From NCBI RefSeq assembly GCF_013426205.1, contig NC_089428.1, positions 1,550,001 to 1,614,000 on the forward strand: 64,000 nt of DNA, in the 5' to 3' direction. The notes under the pieces were generated by a model. The model saw only the letters and a list, made by a program, of their open reading frames with translations. It ran no database searches and was not told the DNA's origin. Shown here in pieces: positions 12,562 through 24,833 of this stretch. Every line of letters begins with the position of its first letter. Positions within the stretch are counted from its first letter, which is position 1. A program made the translations under genes and the position numbers. The stretch is from Metarhizium brunneum. Its lineage: Eukaryota; Ascomycota; Sordariomycetes; Hypocreales; Clavicipitaceae.

Positions 12562-14302
12562 TCCTGAAGCAACTCGCCAACATCTTTCAGATCTCGGATG
12601 CAGCATTCTACAACGCCGTATGACCACGAAATCTTAACACATCAACATACCTAGCTTAATACAGGCTAACACAGACATCTTGGAACACTATCTATCTACG
12701 ATTGATGGGTGGGACGAGGTACATGCTAGCATAGATTTTCTATGCCGGTAGAACGAAGACCAGGTTAACGGAGATTGGAGGGCATGTCTACCTTGCTACC
12801 AAACTACCGAAACCAGCCAGTTCGGGTGTAGAATGTGGTGAAGTATTCGATAAAGCTCAACAACAATGCAAGTCAAAGTTGGGACTGCATAGACGGATGG
12901 GTGGGCGATCGTTCAGGAGGACTCACTTGACACATACTCTACATTAGAGTCCAGACATCTGGTCCTTGCCGTAGTTGGTACCGAATCACCCATTAGCACC
13001 TGCGTTTGGGATTCCAGGACGAAATAAAGATATGAGAGTGGGAAAAACTGTAACTAGATTGAAGCCCGAGGCTTCAAATTACCACAGACGCGATTAAGCA
13101 CGAGCAGGTGGAGTTTTGATACGGAGTACTTCTTGTAGTCTGGGTGGTGCTGTTTCCCTAAAGAGTGTTGCAGATTCCTCGCAATCAATCTGGCTGATAT
13201 TGTTGAGCGCTATATATGTACTCTGCTCGGCAATCGCTCGCAACTTACGCTACGTCTATGCTATGAATTTCATGGAATGTCCGATCGGTGTTGCAGCTTT
13301 GCGATGGTTCTCGAGACCCCCAAGTCCACTATCCACTTTTCCTCAAGTCGGCAAGATTATGGTTGTAAACCAATGTTGCATGTGGTAACCTTTAGATGAT
13401 AAGAGCTCCGCCGACAGGTTCAGTCTTCCCCTATCCGTCTCCAATTTCGTGAATGAAGTTTATTGCTTCACAAGTTGACGCATTAGCGCTACAGCTGCAG
13501 CGATGGTTTCCACCTACTTCTTCCTCAGGTTGAGCTGGTATTCCTTCCTTACATCGCCGCTACTTGTTGTCTCGACGGCAGCAGCGGACGAGATGTCGTT
13601 GCGTCTATCGAATCCATGGATTATGCCAAACTCTCCCTTTTCAGAGTTTAATGCATGTAGACCTAGGCTGAATGGAAGTATATATTTACGAGTAAACCAT
13701 AAACCCACTGTAGCCAATATCTACCACTATTAAGCGCATCAATAGTTCAAAGACGCTCGCTCCTACCCGATCGGATGTGTCTTGAAGCTGCCAAAAACCG
13801 AGATACCCAGTTTGTCATTTGTAGCCTGTCGGCGGGGTATCATTGGATCGTGAGTTCGTACCCTGAATTTCTGGGGTTTGGAGGAAATATCAGCGGCTCC
13901 GTTACCAGCAATAATTGTTTGTTTGCTCTTGGCGGTCACCCAACTGAGTAAGTAGACGATTGGCCGTGGAGAATCTGGCTGCTGTGAACCATTGAAGGAA
14001 TCGACAAGGCCTTCCACGTTTGTGTTGAAAGTTACGACAACGGAGGACTGCACCGGTCAAAGTCAATAAGCGACTACTTAAGGAGCTCTGGGAATACAAG
14101 CCCGCGTGCGTGTGGGCAAAAGAGGACGAGCTGGTTTTATCAACCGGAGATGCGATACGTGCTGGCCAGGCTTTACCAAGAGGGTTTGCCCTGTGCCTAC
14201 CATTTCGACACTAAATATTTCCCAGGCATTTGCGCTTGAGGTAATAGAACCGGAAGAGCCCTGTAATGTTAAGATAACCTAAGTTCTCCAAGCGAAACAG
14301 CT
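12562..14302. other. Convergent gap, no gene seen
   Basis: These 1.7 kb lie between the small membrane protein (plus) and the CSN8-like gene (minus). Open frames are at most 96 codons and unrecognised. A TACGGAGTA motif occurs at 13120-13128. Confidence 0.5.
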
Positions 14303-15289
14303 TCACCGAGTCTTGAATTTTCGAATGATGACTCTTTCTTTGTCCAGCTCCCACCCCACGCCATCGTTTCTTGTCAAATCTTCCCATTTAGACGCTGTGA
14401 TATCCTCTAGAAACTTGAAGTCCACAGAAAGGTATGTTCGCCCGAGACACTTGAGAGTATGTATTCTTACATCCCTTTCTGCCCACTCCATCAACCGAGC
14501 TTTATGGCCGTCCACATTTTTTTGGATTCGCCTAAAAAGGACGTAATTGTCATGTATGATAGCCTGAAGGACTGCATTTACTTTCTCATCCTGCAGTTTG
14601 AACTGCTGGCGAATCGCAATTGCCTCCGCAAGCTGTCGTCGGCGACACGCTGTGTCCAGCACAAGATATCCAGCCACCTCTTGAACTTCCAATGATGTAA
14701 GCGGGTGTCTAACATGAATTACATGCAAAAGGTGTAATATAGCAGCATGATATGATTCTGGCTGTTTCGCCAAAACAGACAAGCGTATACAAAATAAGTA
14801 TGCTTGTGCCGAAAACTCATCGACACGGCTTGAAGCGACAATGCCTTCTCTGAGTTTTCGTAGAGCTACCAGAATACCGGAGAGATCGTTGGCGCTTGAC
14901 ATATTGTCGGTGGGAATGAAACGCGAGGCTCCAGCACTGCTATTAGTATATTGAGGGATTGGTATACGGCTATCGGCAGCGGGCATCGCATCAATATGAA
15001 GGGAAGATAAGCGGCGTAGAAGCTCGTCCCGTTGCCCCGCCTCGGAACAGAATGCCATGTATTTGTCCACAATATTGGTGTAGAAATTCTCTTGTGTTTT
15101 ATAGTCAAGCAATCTGTATATCCGGGGGTTAGCACCGGCCGTAGTCTCTTTCACACTGGTTTCGTCTGCGAGGACTCACCGAGTATCTCCTTTTGATGGC
15201 AACCCCATGCTCTGCAGAGGATCTTGCTCTACTGGCTTCAGCCGGCCCCAAGAACTTGACAACGAGCTTTTGCTTCCTCGACCAGGCAT
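14303..15289 (-). CDS. CSN8/PSMD8/EIF3K-family (PCI-like) protein
   Basis: Minus-strand exons 15289-15180 and 15113-14303, joined as CG|A (Arg), encode 306 residues. The start MPGRGSKSSLSSSWGRLKP is followed by QDPLQSMGLPSKGDTRLLDY and a helical repeat region with the motifs ENFYTNIVDKYMAFC, ALRKLREGIVASSR, QAYLFCIRLSVLAKQPESYH and EVAGYLVLDTACRRRQLAEA. The C-terminal part (WAERDVRIHTLKCLGRTYLSV then DGVGWELDKERVIIRK) looks like the winged-helix end of a PCI-type domain. Families with this fold build the proteasome lid, COP9 signalosome, eIF3 and the SAC3/THP3 mRNA-export and splicing factors. I recall orthologues in Sordariomycetes annotated only by this domain. Which complex it joins cannot be read from the sequence. 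Confidence 0.82.
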
Positions 15290-15985
15290 GGTGAAACAAG
15301 TTAAATTGACACGATTATTGACGAATTGCCTAGCCTGATGTTTGTTCCGCTAAATAGTCGCATGCGCATCAGTATACGAACTTTGCTTCTAGTAGCACCG
15401 AGTGGGAAGATTGAAGTGTGGGTGGAAGTGGAATTTATTAGAGCTCGGGGAAGCTGCCCCTCCACAGGTCTGGTTTATCTTATCATTAACCTGCAAGAAA
15501 TTGGAGCGCTAGCTTGGAATAATATATAAAGAGGATGGGTACAGACAGCACCGACATGTTGCAGCCATTAACTGAAATTCAAATTTCGCTTGAGAACCAT
15601 TCAAACACACTCTTTTGATAACTTTGTGTTTTTGGAAACTAAACGCAATATAATTATCTAGGTAGTATAGTATCACGATTTTGGCCATGTATGAGGCACT
15701 TTGACAAATAGACTATGTGCCATATGCTTTTTAGCTAATGTCAAGTCATAGATGATTAGTACATATTGTAATAGTGCGGCCACGGCCAGGTCCTCAGCCA
15801 ATTTTCACATCTCGAATTACCCTTCAGTAAATAGGCACATAAAGAATGGACCTGTTGTGTCCACCAAAGTTTGCTTCTCGTGGTATGGTACAATTGGGTA
15901 TCAAAGCTCTTCCACCACGACATTCGATAAAATTCCCACTAAACATAATTTTGTCGCCAACACATTTTTCCAGTCGCAATTGTGC
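15290..15985. promoter_or_regulatory. Upstream region of CSN8-like gene and 3' end of sphingosine kinase
   Basis: About 0.7 kb between two minus-strand genes. It contains the promoter of the left gene and the 3' untranslated region of the right one. It is AT-rich around 15540-15780. No gene seen. Confidence 0.45.
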
Positions 15986-17696
15986 CTACGCGTGCATACG
16001 ATCCGCCAGCGTCACTTTATCCCAGTTCGCCGGGCCGGCTGCCTCGAATGCCCCCCTCTTGGAAATGACCCTTCCTAAGCCTTGATGTATCTCGGCCTGG
16101 AAAGGTTCAAACGGGATTCTCTCGCCATCAATACTAATATAACCATCTTTTTGGTTTCTGGGTACAATGCGGTACGCAGATATCTTTTTATACTGTACGT
16201 GTGGGTTGTCGAAGAATTTTCCAGACTCGACTGAATACAAGAGCTTAGTGGCCGTGATAGGAGAGAGATCCCCATTAACTGTAACAAGGTCCATGCAGCC
16301 GTCGCTGGCCATTGCGGCAGAGAAGAAGTTTGCGTCCGGTGCCATGTAGGCCATCTGCACTGGAGTTAGTCACAAATGCTACGAAAGACAAAGATAATAG
16401 CCGGGCCAGCTTACATTTCCACAGTAAAAGTTGCCAATTTTATCGTACTGCACAAGTTCCCAATCATCTGGTAGTTGGTCTTGAACGGTGCCGTATTTGA
16501 GTTGCGGGAGACCTTTACTGCCGACTTGTCCTGTAGCAACAACATCTGGAGGGAGCTGTTTGGCCCCTGCACCGTTGGTATGCCACTTATAGTGAGCCTT
16601 GATGTCGCTTTTCTCACCAACTTCAATTTTGACAGCTAAATCACATGGGTAGCATCGGCGTCGAAATATTCTCATCAAAACACCAACCTCAAATCTTGAA
16701 CCGCCCATCCAGCGAAGATGTTCAGTCCCAAGGTCACTCTCTGCAACGATCCCCAGAGACTGGGAGAGAAATGACAGGAAGCGACGACTGCCTTGCGTAA
16801 TGGAGACGAGATCGAGGGGGGTAGTGATGCCCTTAATGATTGCCAACGCCGCAAACGATGGTCGGTATGAACCATAGAGGTTGCAGGACATGGCGTTGCC
16901 TGACCCACAAGGAATATGGCTGACGGCAATCTTGGCCAAGGCATGGGCAGCGTCAGGACGCCTTGCCAGGCCGTTAAAGATTTCATGAGGAGTGCCGTCG
17001 CCAGAACATGCCATAATGGTATCGTATTTGTCAATATCGACTTGTTCAGCGAGATCTGTGGCCTCTCCGCCCCGTGTCAATGTGACGACGTCCAGCTCCA
17101 TGCGGGCAGCAACGAAAAGTGGCTTGACCTCGTTGCTCCATTTGCGCAGAGCGCCTCCTGGGCCGGCATGGGGATTAATGAGTACATATGCTCTTTTTCG
17201 AAGCTGAGAATCCCCATATGCCCGTTCAAGAACACGGGCCGCAAATTCTTCTGGCTGCGAGCTACCTGGAGATTCGTTGTCTTTCGCAAGCGCAAATGCC
17301 CACCTCTCAAGTTTGACATGCGTCTTTGACGACTGTGCCGCATAGTCAATGAAGATATTACCATTGGCAGTTTCTATCCATACGACGTTATAAAGTGGCA
17401 CCTGTCGCTTGCCAGAGGAATCTACTATTCATGTCAGCTAGCCACCTCACTCTCACCGGGCGTCTATGCCTTGGAGGTTCTAACCTGTCAGGATAGATCT
17501 GCAGACCGATCGAAGTCTGCTCTTAGAAATTGGCTCTATCAAATGTCAATACAATTGACATTGAAGAGTTGATTGATTTGAAGGTATTACCAAAAACTGT
17601 AAGGAAGTTCCCGCTTGCAGGTAGAGACAAAGTCTTCTTCTCGTCCATACTTATATACAAAGCGTCCCTTATGAAGGGAGCATTTCCGTTTTCCAT
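15986..17696 (-). CDS. Sphingosine (long-chain base) kinase
   Basis: This lipid kinase phosphorylates sphingoid bases using ATP (yeast Lcb4/Lcb5, mammalian SPHK). Four exons on the minus strand (17696-17591, 17535-17485, 17424-16415, 16354-15986) give 511 residues. The diacylglycerol-kinase-type catalytic domain starts near residue 130: the nucleotide loop NPHAGPGG (136-143), the catalytic signature SGDGTPHEIFNGL (from 193; the Asp is the expected base) and PCGSGNA (224-230). The C-terminal domain contains FSAAMASDGCMDLV and GYISIDGERIPFEPFQAEIH, typical of the family. The 51-nt second exon was placed by phase: only this splice gives EPISKSRLRSV leading into DSSGKRQVPLYNVVW. A purine-rich tract upstream of the start (17854-17900) reads as a CT-rich leader on the coding strand. 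Confidence 0.92.
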
Positions 17697-19519
17697 TGCT
17701 GCTGGCCCGGGGGGAAGGGGTGGTATTTGCATGAGAGACGTAAAAACACAAGGCAAGGAAGCATGCAAAGTGAGTCTGTTGCGGCGCCAGTGCCTGCACA
17801 CACTTCTGCCAACTTGACAGGGCTAACTTGATAGGCTAAGCAAGTAAATGAAATGAGGGATCGAAAAAGAGAAAAAAGAAAAGAAAACGAGCGAAAGAGG
17901 ACGCGCAATAACTTGACAGAATACAGTGTACGGGCTGCGCGGAAAGGAGACAGATGCCAGGCTCCTCAGAAAAAATGAAGCCAGGAAGGATGACCAGGGG
18001 ACTGGAGGAGTCTGGTATGTTGTCTGGTCGTCCGCGGTCGGCTGTACCCTGCCGACAAGACTGACGGCCTCAGTGCTACTTAAAAGCAAAAGTACCTGTA
18101 CTTACTTGAGTGTACAGTACGTTTCCAAGTAACCAACCAGCATTGATCTGGCCAACCGGTGACGGCGTTTGATACCTACCTGCGTTCTTTAGGGTCTGGT
18201 AAAAAATTATTTGAGCACACAAGAAAGTCGACTATCCCGTGTGTTACTAAAATATATTGCAATTCTCTGTGTCTTTTTATGGTAGACTTGGTGATAAGGA
18301 AATATGTCTTCGTAGTTGCCAGTGACCGCACCATCCTGTTACACCGAGCCAGGTGCGCAGATGCCTCAGCCTCTTCTACTAGGTACCTAAAGTATCTAGT
18401 AGCGATGGGGGATCTGTTCAATATGACTACATTTAACTGGAACTTTAAACTAGCAGCACCAGCGCTACTCTGCTGGCTGGCATATCTGGATGGCGAGCAC
18501 CTGAGAGCCTCAGAGCCCAGCGGGGCCTTTGTAGTCTCGGAGTTCGTTCCATTTCAAGTGCTCGCTCGGACTGCGCGGGCTCCCTCAGTCTCCACGGTCC
18601 CTACGGCTTAAATCATAGATACCTACCTAGGTACTTAGGTAGGGGCTAGGTAACTTACCTGGTATTAAAGTCCGGAGTATGTACATGTGAGTGAATTGAA
18701 CCCTAGCCCGTAACTCTCACGGCCCTTTCGACGCCTACTGACCTGGAGTCGCTTGTCCACATCGGCCGCTAAAGAAATTTGAACCCTTATAGGCAAGTCC
18801 GTACGAGATCCCAACAACCTGTGGCACCAGACCCGCCGACCAAATGAAGTTGATGCGCCGTAGCTTTATGGCCACCTGCACATGTTCTCATTCGGAGAGG
18901 TACGCAGTACGAAGTTGTGGAGGGGGTCAACTTGTCAAGTCAGATCTTTCGTCCTGCCCCTACCTATTCTTGAAGAAGATGACCAAGATCTCAAGTGCTG
19001 GACAAGCCTCTTGTGATCACGCATTAGTGTTCTTACTAATGTCCCCTTCGCTTAGGTCTGGCGAGCTCAACACGATCAGTGGCTTTGTACGCGCTGAATG
19101 ACGACCTTTTTTTTTTATACATAGGACTCTTCTACCTCTCGAATCCGACGTTTAACTGATATAATAATAGCATACATTGTATCCCCTCACGTGGCTTATA
19201 GATCCTTCGTCACATCAGAAACCATGTGCAGCTCTAAATTACAGCGATAAGGCCATATATTGGAGTCCCGGAGTGCTCCCAACACAAGACGCCGTATCAC
19301 CATATCCAGCTGTAGTGACCCGTAGGTAAGTATGCCTGTTCACGCCGGTCGCCATCATAATTGCGAAATCTCCTTCTGTGCTACCCCTCTCCTTCTCAAT
19401 TGATTTTGCAGCGCTCGACCGTTGTTTTAAGAATGAGACCGTCTCATTCCACACTATGTCGCTATAAATAAGGGTTAAATGGCAATCCCATTCTTGTCTT
19501 CCGGACTGAATATCCCTTC
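17697..19519. other. Gap between sphingosine kinase and NAA15
   Basis: It holds the sphingosine kinase promoter (right of 17696, with a CT-rich leader on the minus strand) and downstream sequence of NAA15. A repeat cluster lies at 18618-18661 and a 9-nt T run near 19108. A 94-codon open frame continues on the minus strand beyond the NAA15 stop (19523-19239); see findings. No other gene recognised. Confidence 0.5.
18618..18661. repeat. TACCTAGGTA palindromic cluster
   Basis: GATACCTACCTAGGTACTTAGG and derivatives, with one exact TACCTAGGTA at 18624-18633. It belongs to the same repeat family as the cluster at 1068-1144. Confidence 0.8.
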
Positions 19520-21828
19520 TCAAAGAGCCTTGACTTCCGTAGTCAAGGCTTCTGACACCTTTTGCGGTAGATTGGCGATGGATTTGAACGTATATTCAAA
19601 TACAGAACACTGTTCCTTTGTCCTGGGATTCGAGGGGTCAATTGCCAATGCAGAATGAAGACATCGAAGCGCCGGGAGGAGTTTTCCTGCCACCTGTTAG
19701 TTATACTTTGATCCAGAGAAAAAATGGCTAGTTGACTTGGGCCGTCATCACTCACGTCGGCGGATATAAACCTCGAAACCTGCATGCTGAGCGTCGATAC
19801 TCCTTGGGCAAGCCTGGAGTAGTGGACTGAGAAATTTCATCGCCTCGCCGAGAGGGTCTGTGGTAGCAGCAAGCTTCAAACCTAACGGATCATCATCCTT
19901 CTTCTTCGCTTCACCACTTTGAGTGCCCTTGTTTGGGTCCTGCTTGGCCTGCTTCTCGGCCGCCTCTCTCTCCAAGCGCTGAAGTTCCTTCTTCGCCTTC
20001 TTCGCCGCCTTCTTCTTCGCCAGTGCATCGTCTCCATTTTCACCGCCATTTCCATTGACCCCATTTGTAGACGCCTTGTCTGCTATTTCCACATATAAGT
20101 TGATGGCATCGAGTGCAGCCCGTGAATAGAAGGGGTGGTCACGGATATGGTCTTCCCATTGAATCATTTCAACATAGGCTCGAATCTGGCCTTTTCTTAG
20201 GGAGAAGCTGTGGAAATCAAATTGATCCTCTTGCCAAACATCAAAGATGTTAGCCACGGCATGAAAGCGTTTCAGAGCGAGGCCTATATTTCCTCGTCTA
20301 GCATAAGCCTCACCGTCTTCTGTCAGATACCAGACGCACTGCATATCCAAAAGATCTGCTAATGGACCCCCTGCAGTGTCTGCCCGTGTGAACAAGCCGA
20401 CTGTCTTGAGCGCTCGATCGTTTTCATTGTTTCGAAGTTGATATTTTGCAGCCTTGCTGTTGATATAACGGTCTTTGAGATCGAGCTTTCGCGCTATGTC
20501 CATCATCTCCGTAGCCCTCTGAATCTCACCGCTGTGCTTTAGGATTCTCGCTTTCGTCATGTGAAAATCAACGCTCTTGGGATCCTTTTCAATGGCCTTT
20601 TCAATGTAGCTCATAGCCTTGGTCAAGTCTCTGCTGAGATGGTAGTTATAGTGCTGAGCTAAGAAGTAGAGTGCCGCGGCTTCTCCCTTGTCCTTACTAG
20701 TTGATAGCGTAGACTCAGATTGGAGGTACTTTTCCGCAAGCGAAGCTAGAGCATTCTTTTTAACCGAATCAGAGTACAGATGCTTCAAATTTGCGAACGT
20801 GGAGGGCACGCCCTTGTTCAACATTAGCGTGAGGTAGGCCTCGGCTGCTTGGTTGAACTCGTCACCTATTTTTTGTAAGCCGTCATATCGAAAAAGTGAA
20901 GGCTCTCCAATTATTTATACTGACCGGAGAGAAAGTCTAGGGGAATTCGTTTGGCCGCATCACATCGGGGGAACTTCTCCGCATACTCATCATACAGCGC
21001 TTTTCGTGCCCTTGAACCATTTGGGGAAATTTTCAAAGCAGATGCCAACTTCTCGTAGTACACTGCATGATCCGGATTTCGATCGAGCAGCGCTCGGTAA
21101 GCCGTAGCGGCTTCTTCACTCCGCCCCAGTTTGGCCAAGTATTCGGCCTTGCTTTCCATCACGGCCAGCCGATCCAGATTGTGCTTGCATGCAGTATTCA
21201 AATGTTCCAGGGCACGCCCACAGTCTCCTTGCGCAGAAATCAACGAGTTTTTATACATGACTGCCTCTGAATGTTCGACATCGTTACGTGACGGCGTAGC
21301 CTTGAGAGTGCCTTCGTAGGTTGTCAAGACATTTTCCGCCTCGGCCAGATTGCCGGCGAGATGATTGGCTATGGCAAGAGCAGTCCAGTTCTGGCGGAGC
21401 TGCGGCCGAGCTTGGAGCATGGAGTTGCGGCTGTGAATATACCCTTGGAAATCCCGCATTTGAATCTGGAGAATTGCCAGATCCCTCTGGATTTGTGCCG
21501 ACTCTGGTTCCAACTTGAGAGCAAACTTATAGGCCTTGATGGCTTCTTCGAAATTCTTATTCGAACGATAGAGTAGCCCGTAGACGTGCCAACAAATATG
21601 TGACTTCATATCCGCAGTCAATGCTTCCTTGGCGAGAGCAAATGCTTCCTCGGTTTTGCTCTGGCTGTTAAGGATCAGGGCTTTCATGGCCATTGTGTCT
21701 CCATGCTTCGGGTTCTTTTTCAAAATGAGATCTGCTGTTTTAAGCCCACGCTTGTATTGTTTGTCTTCATAACTGCGGATGACTTGTCGGAACTGCGCCG
21801 CTTCCTTCGGCGCAAGTTGCTGCGGCAT
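19520..21828 (-). CDS. nat1: NatA N-terminal acetyltransferase auxiliary subunit NAA15 (Nat1)
   Basis: NAA15 is the TPR scaffold that holds the catalytic subunit NAA10 at the ribosome, where NatA acetylates Ser, Ala, Thr and Gly N-termini. Minus-strand exons 21828-20925, 20865-19756 and 19686-19520 give 726 residues. The start MPQQLAPKEAAQFRQVIRSYE is the family's usual one; an in-frame ATG 48 nt upstream (21876) was rejected. TPR units follow throughout (KKNPKHGDTMAMKALI, CWHVYGLLYRSNKNFEEAIK, YEKLASALKISP, DRYINSKAAKYQLR). A Lys/Ala/Glu-rich charged helix near residue 590 (KKKAAKKAKKELQRLERE) is a known NAA15 feature. The third exon uses the second of two nearby acceptors. The frame ends at a TGA (19522-19520) straight after SEALTTEVKAL, roughly 90 residues earlier than I remember for related fungi. 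Confidence 0.9.
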
Positions 21829-22759
21829 GGTGACGGTGATCTGTGCTACTTTTTCGGAGGATGGGAGTTTCGGCACAGACGGGAGAGAGTTTGCGGTTGT
21901 TCAATACTATACGCGATCTTGAAATTAGAGATTGACCCGACTGAAAATTGGTTCCAGGAATGCTTTCTGGTTTAGTAGCTACTGACGTATGAGCAACGAA
22001 ACTGGTGGACGGGCGCTGGGGGTATGGTAGCCGACAGAGTGAGTTGGCCAACATCAACTGATGGCATGTGATTAAAATAGTATCACAATTGTTTCTGCGC
22101 CGACCGAAGAAGGGGAATGTGCCCTGGCGATATGCAACTGCCGTCAAATGGTGCGATAGCGGACAGGCAGATCTTATTGCTGCGGTGGTAAGAAACCAAG
22201 CTTTTTGGCTCTGAAATCGGCGGATCTTCGGATGAGTCTGGTGTTTGTATTAACAGCTCCAGGACGGAGTACATGCTCAAAGTTGTGTGGGCAGGTGGAA
22301 GTGGGCGAGACAGGTGGGGGTTCTTAACCAAAATGCAGCACACACACATCGACGCGCACTCGGGTCACTGGTGGCTACTCCAACATTGAATATTATTAGT
22401 CCCTGGCAAGATACCTAACTTACCTTACCTAAGTACTTAAGCACCTAGGTACTTAAGTAAGTAGGTAGTTACCTAGGTACCTACTTAGTAGATAGGTTCC
22501 TGCGGTGTAGTAGTGTCTGGTTCGCTAGCACGAGCATTTTGCACCTCGTCAATAATTAATCGAGTCAATGCTCACCTACGGTACTTTGCGTGTTATAACT
22601 TAAACCCACTGACTTTGTGCCAGTGACTCACGCCGAAAACCCAAAATAGCACACACATTGCGCCCTGTTATACATGAGATCTTTAACAAGGATTTTTTTT
22701 TTTTGAATGCAGGCTTGGTGCAGTAGCCAAAGTCATCTCTTTCAGATTAAGCCGCTGGG
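21829..22759. promoter_or_regulatory. NAA15 promoter and Cid2-family 3' region
   Basis: It contains the NAA15 leader and promoter (minus strand, near 21829-22350), a large palindromic repeat cluster (22411-22496), and the 3' end of the next minus-strand gene with an A-run on the coding strand near 22691-22703. No gene seen. Confidence 0.5.
22411..22496. repeat. TACCTAGGTA/AAGTACTTAAG palindromic cluster
   Basis: The longest cluster of this kind in the window: alternating TTACCTTACCTAAGTACTTAA, CACCTAGGTACTTAAGTAAG and GTTACCTAGGTACCTAC. Exact TACCTAGGTA at 22470-22479. Confidence 0.85.
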
Positions 22760-23409
22760 TCAATTACTCCTAGAACCATCATCAAACCCACATGTCCTCA
22801 TAGCGGCTTGCCAGGTATCGTGAGGAGAATAATTACATCGCTCCTGAACAACACTCCAAGTACGGTTGCGTATTATTTCTTCGACGCCACGCTCTTGGCG
22901 GACGAGGCTGGCCAGAATCCGGGTTCGAGGTTCCCGGAGAAAGAATCGGCTCGAATATGGATCTAGTCGCTCATCTACGACTCTTTCACGATTCTTCTGC
23001 TCTTCAATGTCTCGTAGGGTTGCCTCTGGGTCATCAGGATCAGGGCTAGCCGCAATAAGTGCGCAGTAATTCAATACCTCAGTTCTGGCCTGCCAGGCTG
23101 GAAAAAGCACCGCTGTCTTGAATGATTTGCAAGCCTCAGAGCCTATAGGTCGCGAGCCGGAAGCAGGAGTTCTCTGAGACGTTGAGCTCGGGTCGAATCC
23201 AGGATGTGAAGGCGTAACCAACGCATTCAGGTTCTCTGTGATGGTATCGTCGACAGCCGATCTCGAGAGTCGAAGAAAGTCTGCAAGCCGGTCAGCAGAG
23301 ACTACTATTGACGGTATACGCATACGAAGAGATGGAATATACCACGAAGAGCCCCCGACGAGAAGCACAGTTGTGGCGATAGGCTTGGTCGATGTGGGAG
23401 CTCAGTCAT
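22760..23409 (-). CDS. Cid2-family (caffeine-induced death protein 2) protein
   Basis: Minus-strand exons 23409-23343 and 23280-22760, joined as G|AC (Asp), give 195 residues. The protein begins MTELPHRPSLSPQLCFSSG and runs into ALRDFLRLSRSAVDDTITEN. The family's C-terminal block follows: ERVVDERLDPYSSRFFLRE, then SLVRQERGVEEIIRNRTW and VVQERC. Cid2 was named in fission yeast for a caffeine-related phenotype; the biochemical role is not established. The splice is strongly supported because it joins two halves of the conserved domain in frame and leaves the ALRDFLRLSRS motif intact. Confidence 0.85.
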
Positions 23410-24833
23410 AATGTGTGGTTGACGCGATTGTACTGCCTGCGCGGCAGCTACGGGAGCGTTGCCGTTCGAGGCGGCCGATGTAGATTTCCAAAAGATATCC
23501 AGTTTGTACGGCAAGTCACGAGGTCGTCAAATGAAAAACTCCAATTTTGGGTGTAGTTATATATGAAGCATACCTCCAAGGTACGTTGGTTACGTCGCCG
23601 AAGTTCTCTAAAGGCGAGTAGAGGTTGGAAAGCGATGGTAAAGCGTGCAGGTACCTCAATCAGCCGCCATGTCCGGAGTAGGCGCATATTGATTATTAAG
23701 TTCCCACCACCTGCAGGGACTTGCCTCCATGTACTCCGTACCGTCTGGTACTTGAGTAGTAGTGCCTGTTATTTGGTGCCTAAATAAAGTGGAGTTGTGC
23801 AGTATGATACTTAACGTTGTTGGCAGCTTTGTGACTGGCCAGAGACTGTCTTGCATCCTCTGAATTTCGCGAGCCGAAGAAGAGCTGGCTTCTAATGACC
23901 AGTGGCTTCTTGTACCAGCGGCGAGTTGCCCTGATTCCTCAAAACTGGCTGACGCGCTGCCCAGCTTAACTACAAATTTATACATAAACCTACTTAAGTA
24001 CCTACCTAGGTAGGTACCTAGGTACCTGCTAGGCAGGTAGGCAGCAGTAAATCTCTATTGAAACCAAAGACAAATTAGAAGTTCCTGGTCAAATATTGAA
24101 AGCATTGGTTAGACTTTCGGCATTATCGTAGGTGCACTGGCAATTGGTACAAACTAGGAGTAGCTGAGATCTGCGGCAGGAACGGGGTGGCTTTTGTGAA
24201 GCTAAGAACATTAGAACTGGATGACGACAGTGGGGGAGCGAGGGGGGGAGCAGGAGCGGGGCAAAAATTGCTCTGCGGCCAATGGACAGAGCAGTGTCGC
24301 GTGTGGCCAGCCACTACACAAACTTACAGGGAGCACTACATACATTACGTGCGTGATCCAAGGCAAACTGGTCATGCTGAGGTTTCCAAAAGCCGGTTGT
24401 CGTGTTATTTCTTTATCGATAGGGCGCAAAGCAACATTCTCTTGTTCATCTAACCTAAAACCTATGGCAAGATATATATGAGCCTATCGCTAAGCATACA
24501 TTGGCGTCATACACTATATTATCGTACGTGATACGATGCCCAAACGCACTGTTTTGGCTAAAGACAGTTTCCCTCCCCCACTCTCTGGACGCATAGACTG
24601 ACATGACCGACGAATCGTCTTGACTTGTGCCGACTAGTACAATAAAGTGCCTGATTCCGCATAACCCTTGACAACAAAATTCCACCAACGCCACGATTTT
24701 GCCGTTTTACATGACTTGCTGGCAGATCCGTCACTCCATCATTGCCTACGCCAGCTACCACTCATCTCATTCAACCCATTCCTGTTGAATTCAAGTTTGG
24801 CGGACCGAGTTTTGCCTCTCTTTGTGAACCGCC
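23410..24833. promoter_or_regulatory. Divergent promoter region Cid2-family / OSH4
   Basis: These 1.4 kb between divergent start codons contain a TACTCCGTA motif (23732-23740) and a repeat cluster (23988-24044). Open frames are short and unrecognised. Confidence 0.5.
23988..24044. repeat. TACCTAGGTA palindromic cluster
   Basis: Two exact copies, 24003-24012 and 24015-24024, inside a run of GGTAGGTACCTAGGTACC and GCTAGGCAGGTAGGCAG. Same family as the other gap clusters. Confidence 0.85.

Noticed and set aside
18159..18611. 150-codon open frame on the plus strand
   Set aside because: It opens at GTG, lacks a good ATG start and domain, and lies in a repeat-bearing gap.
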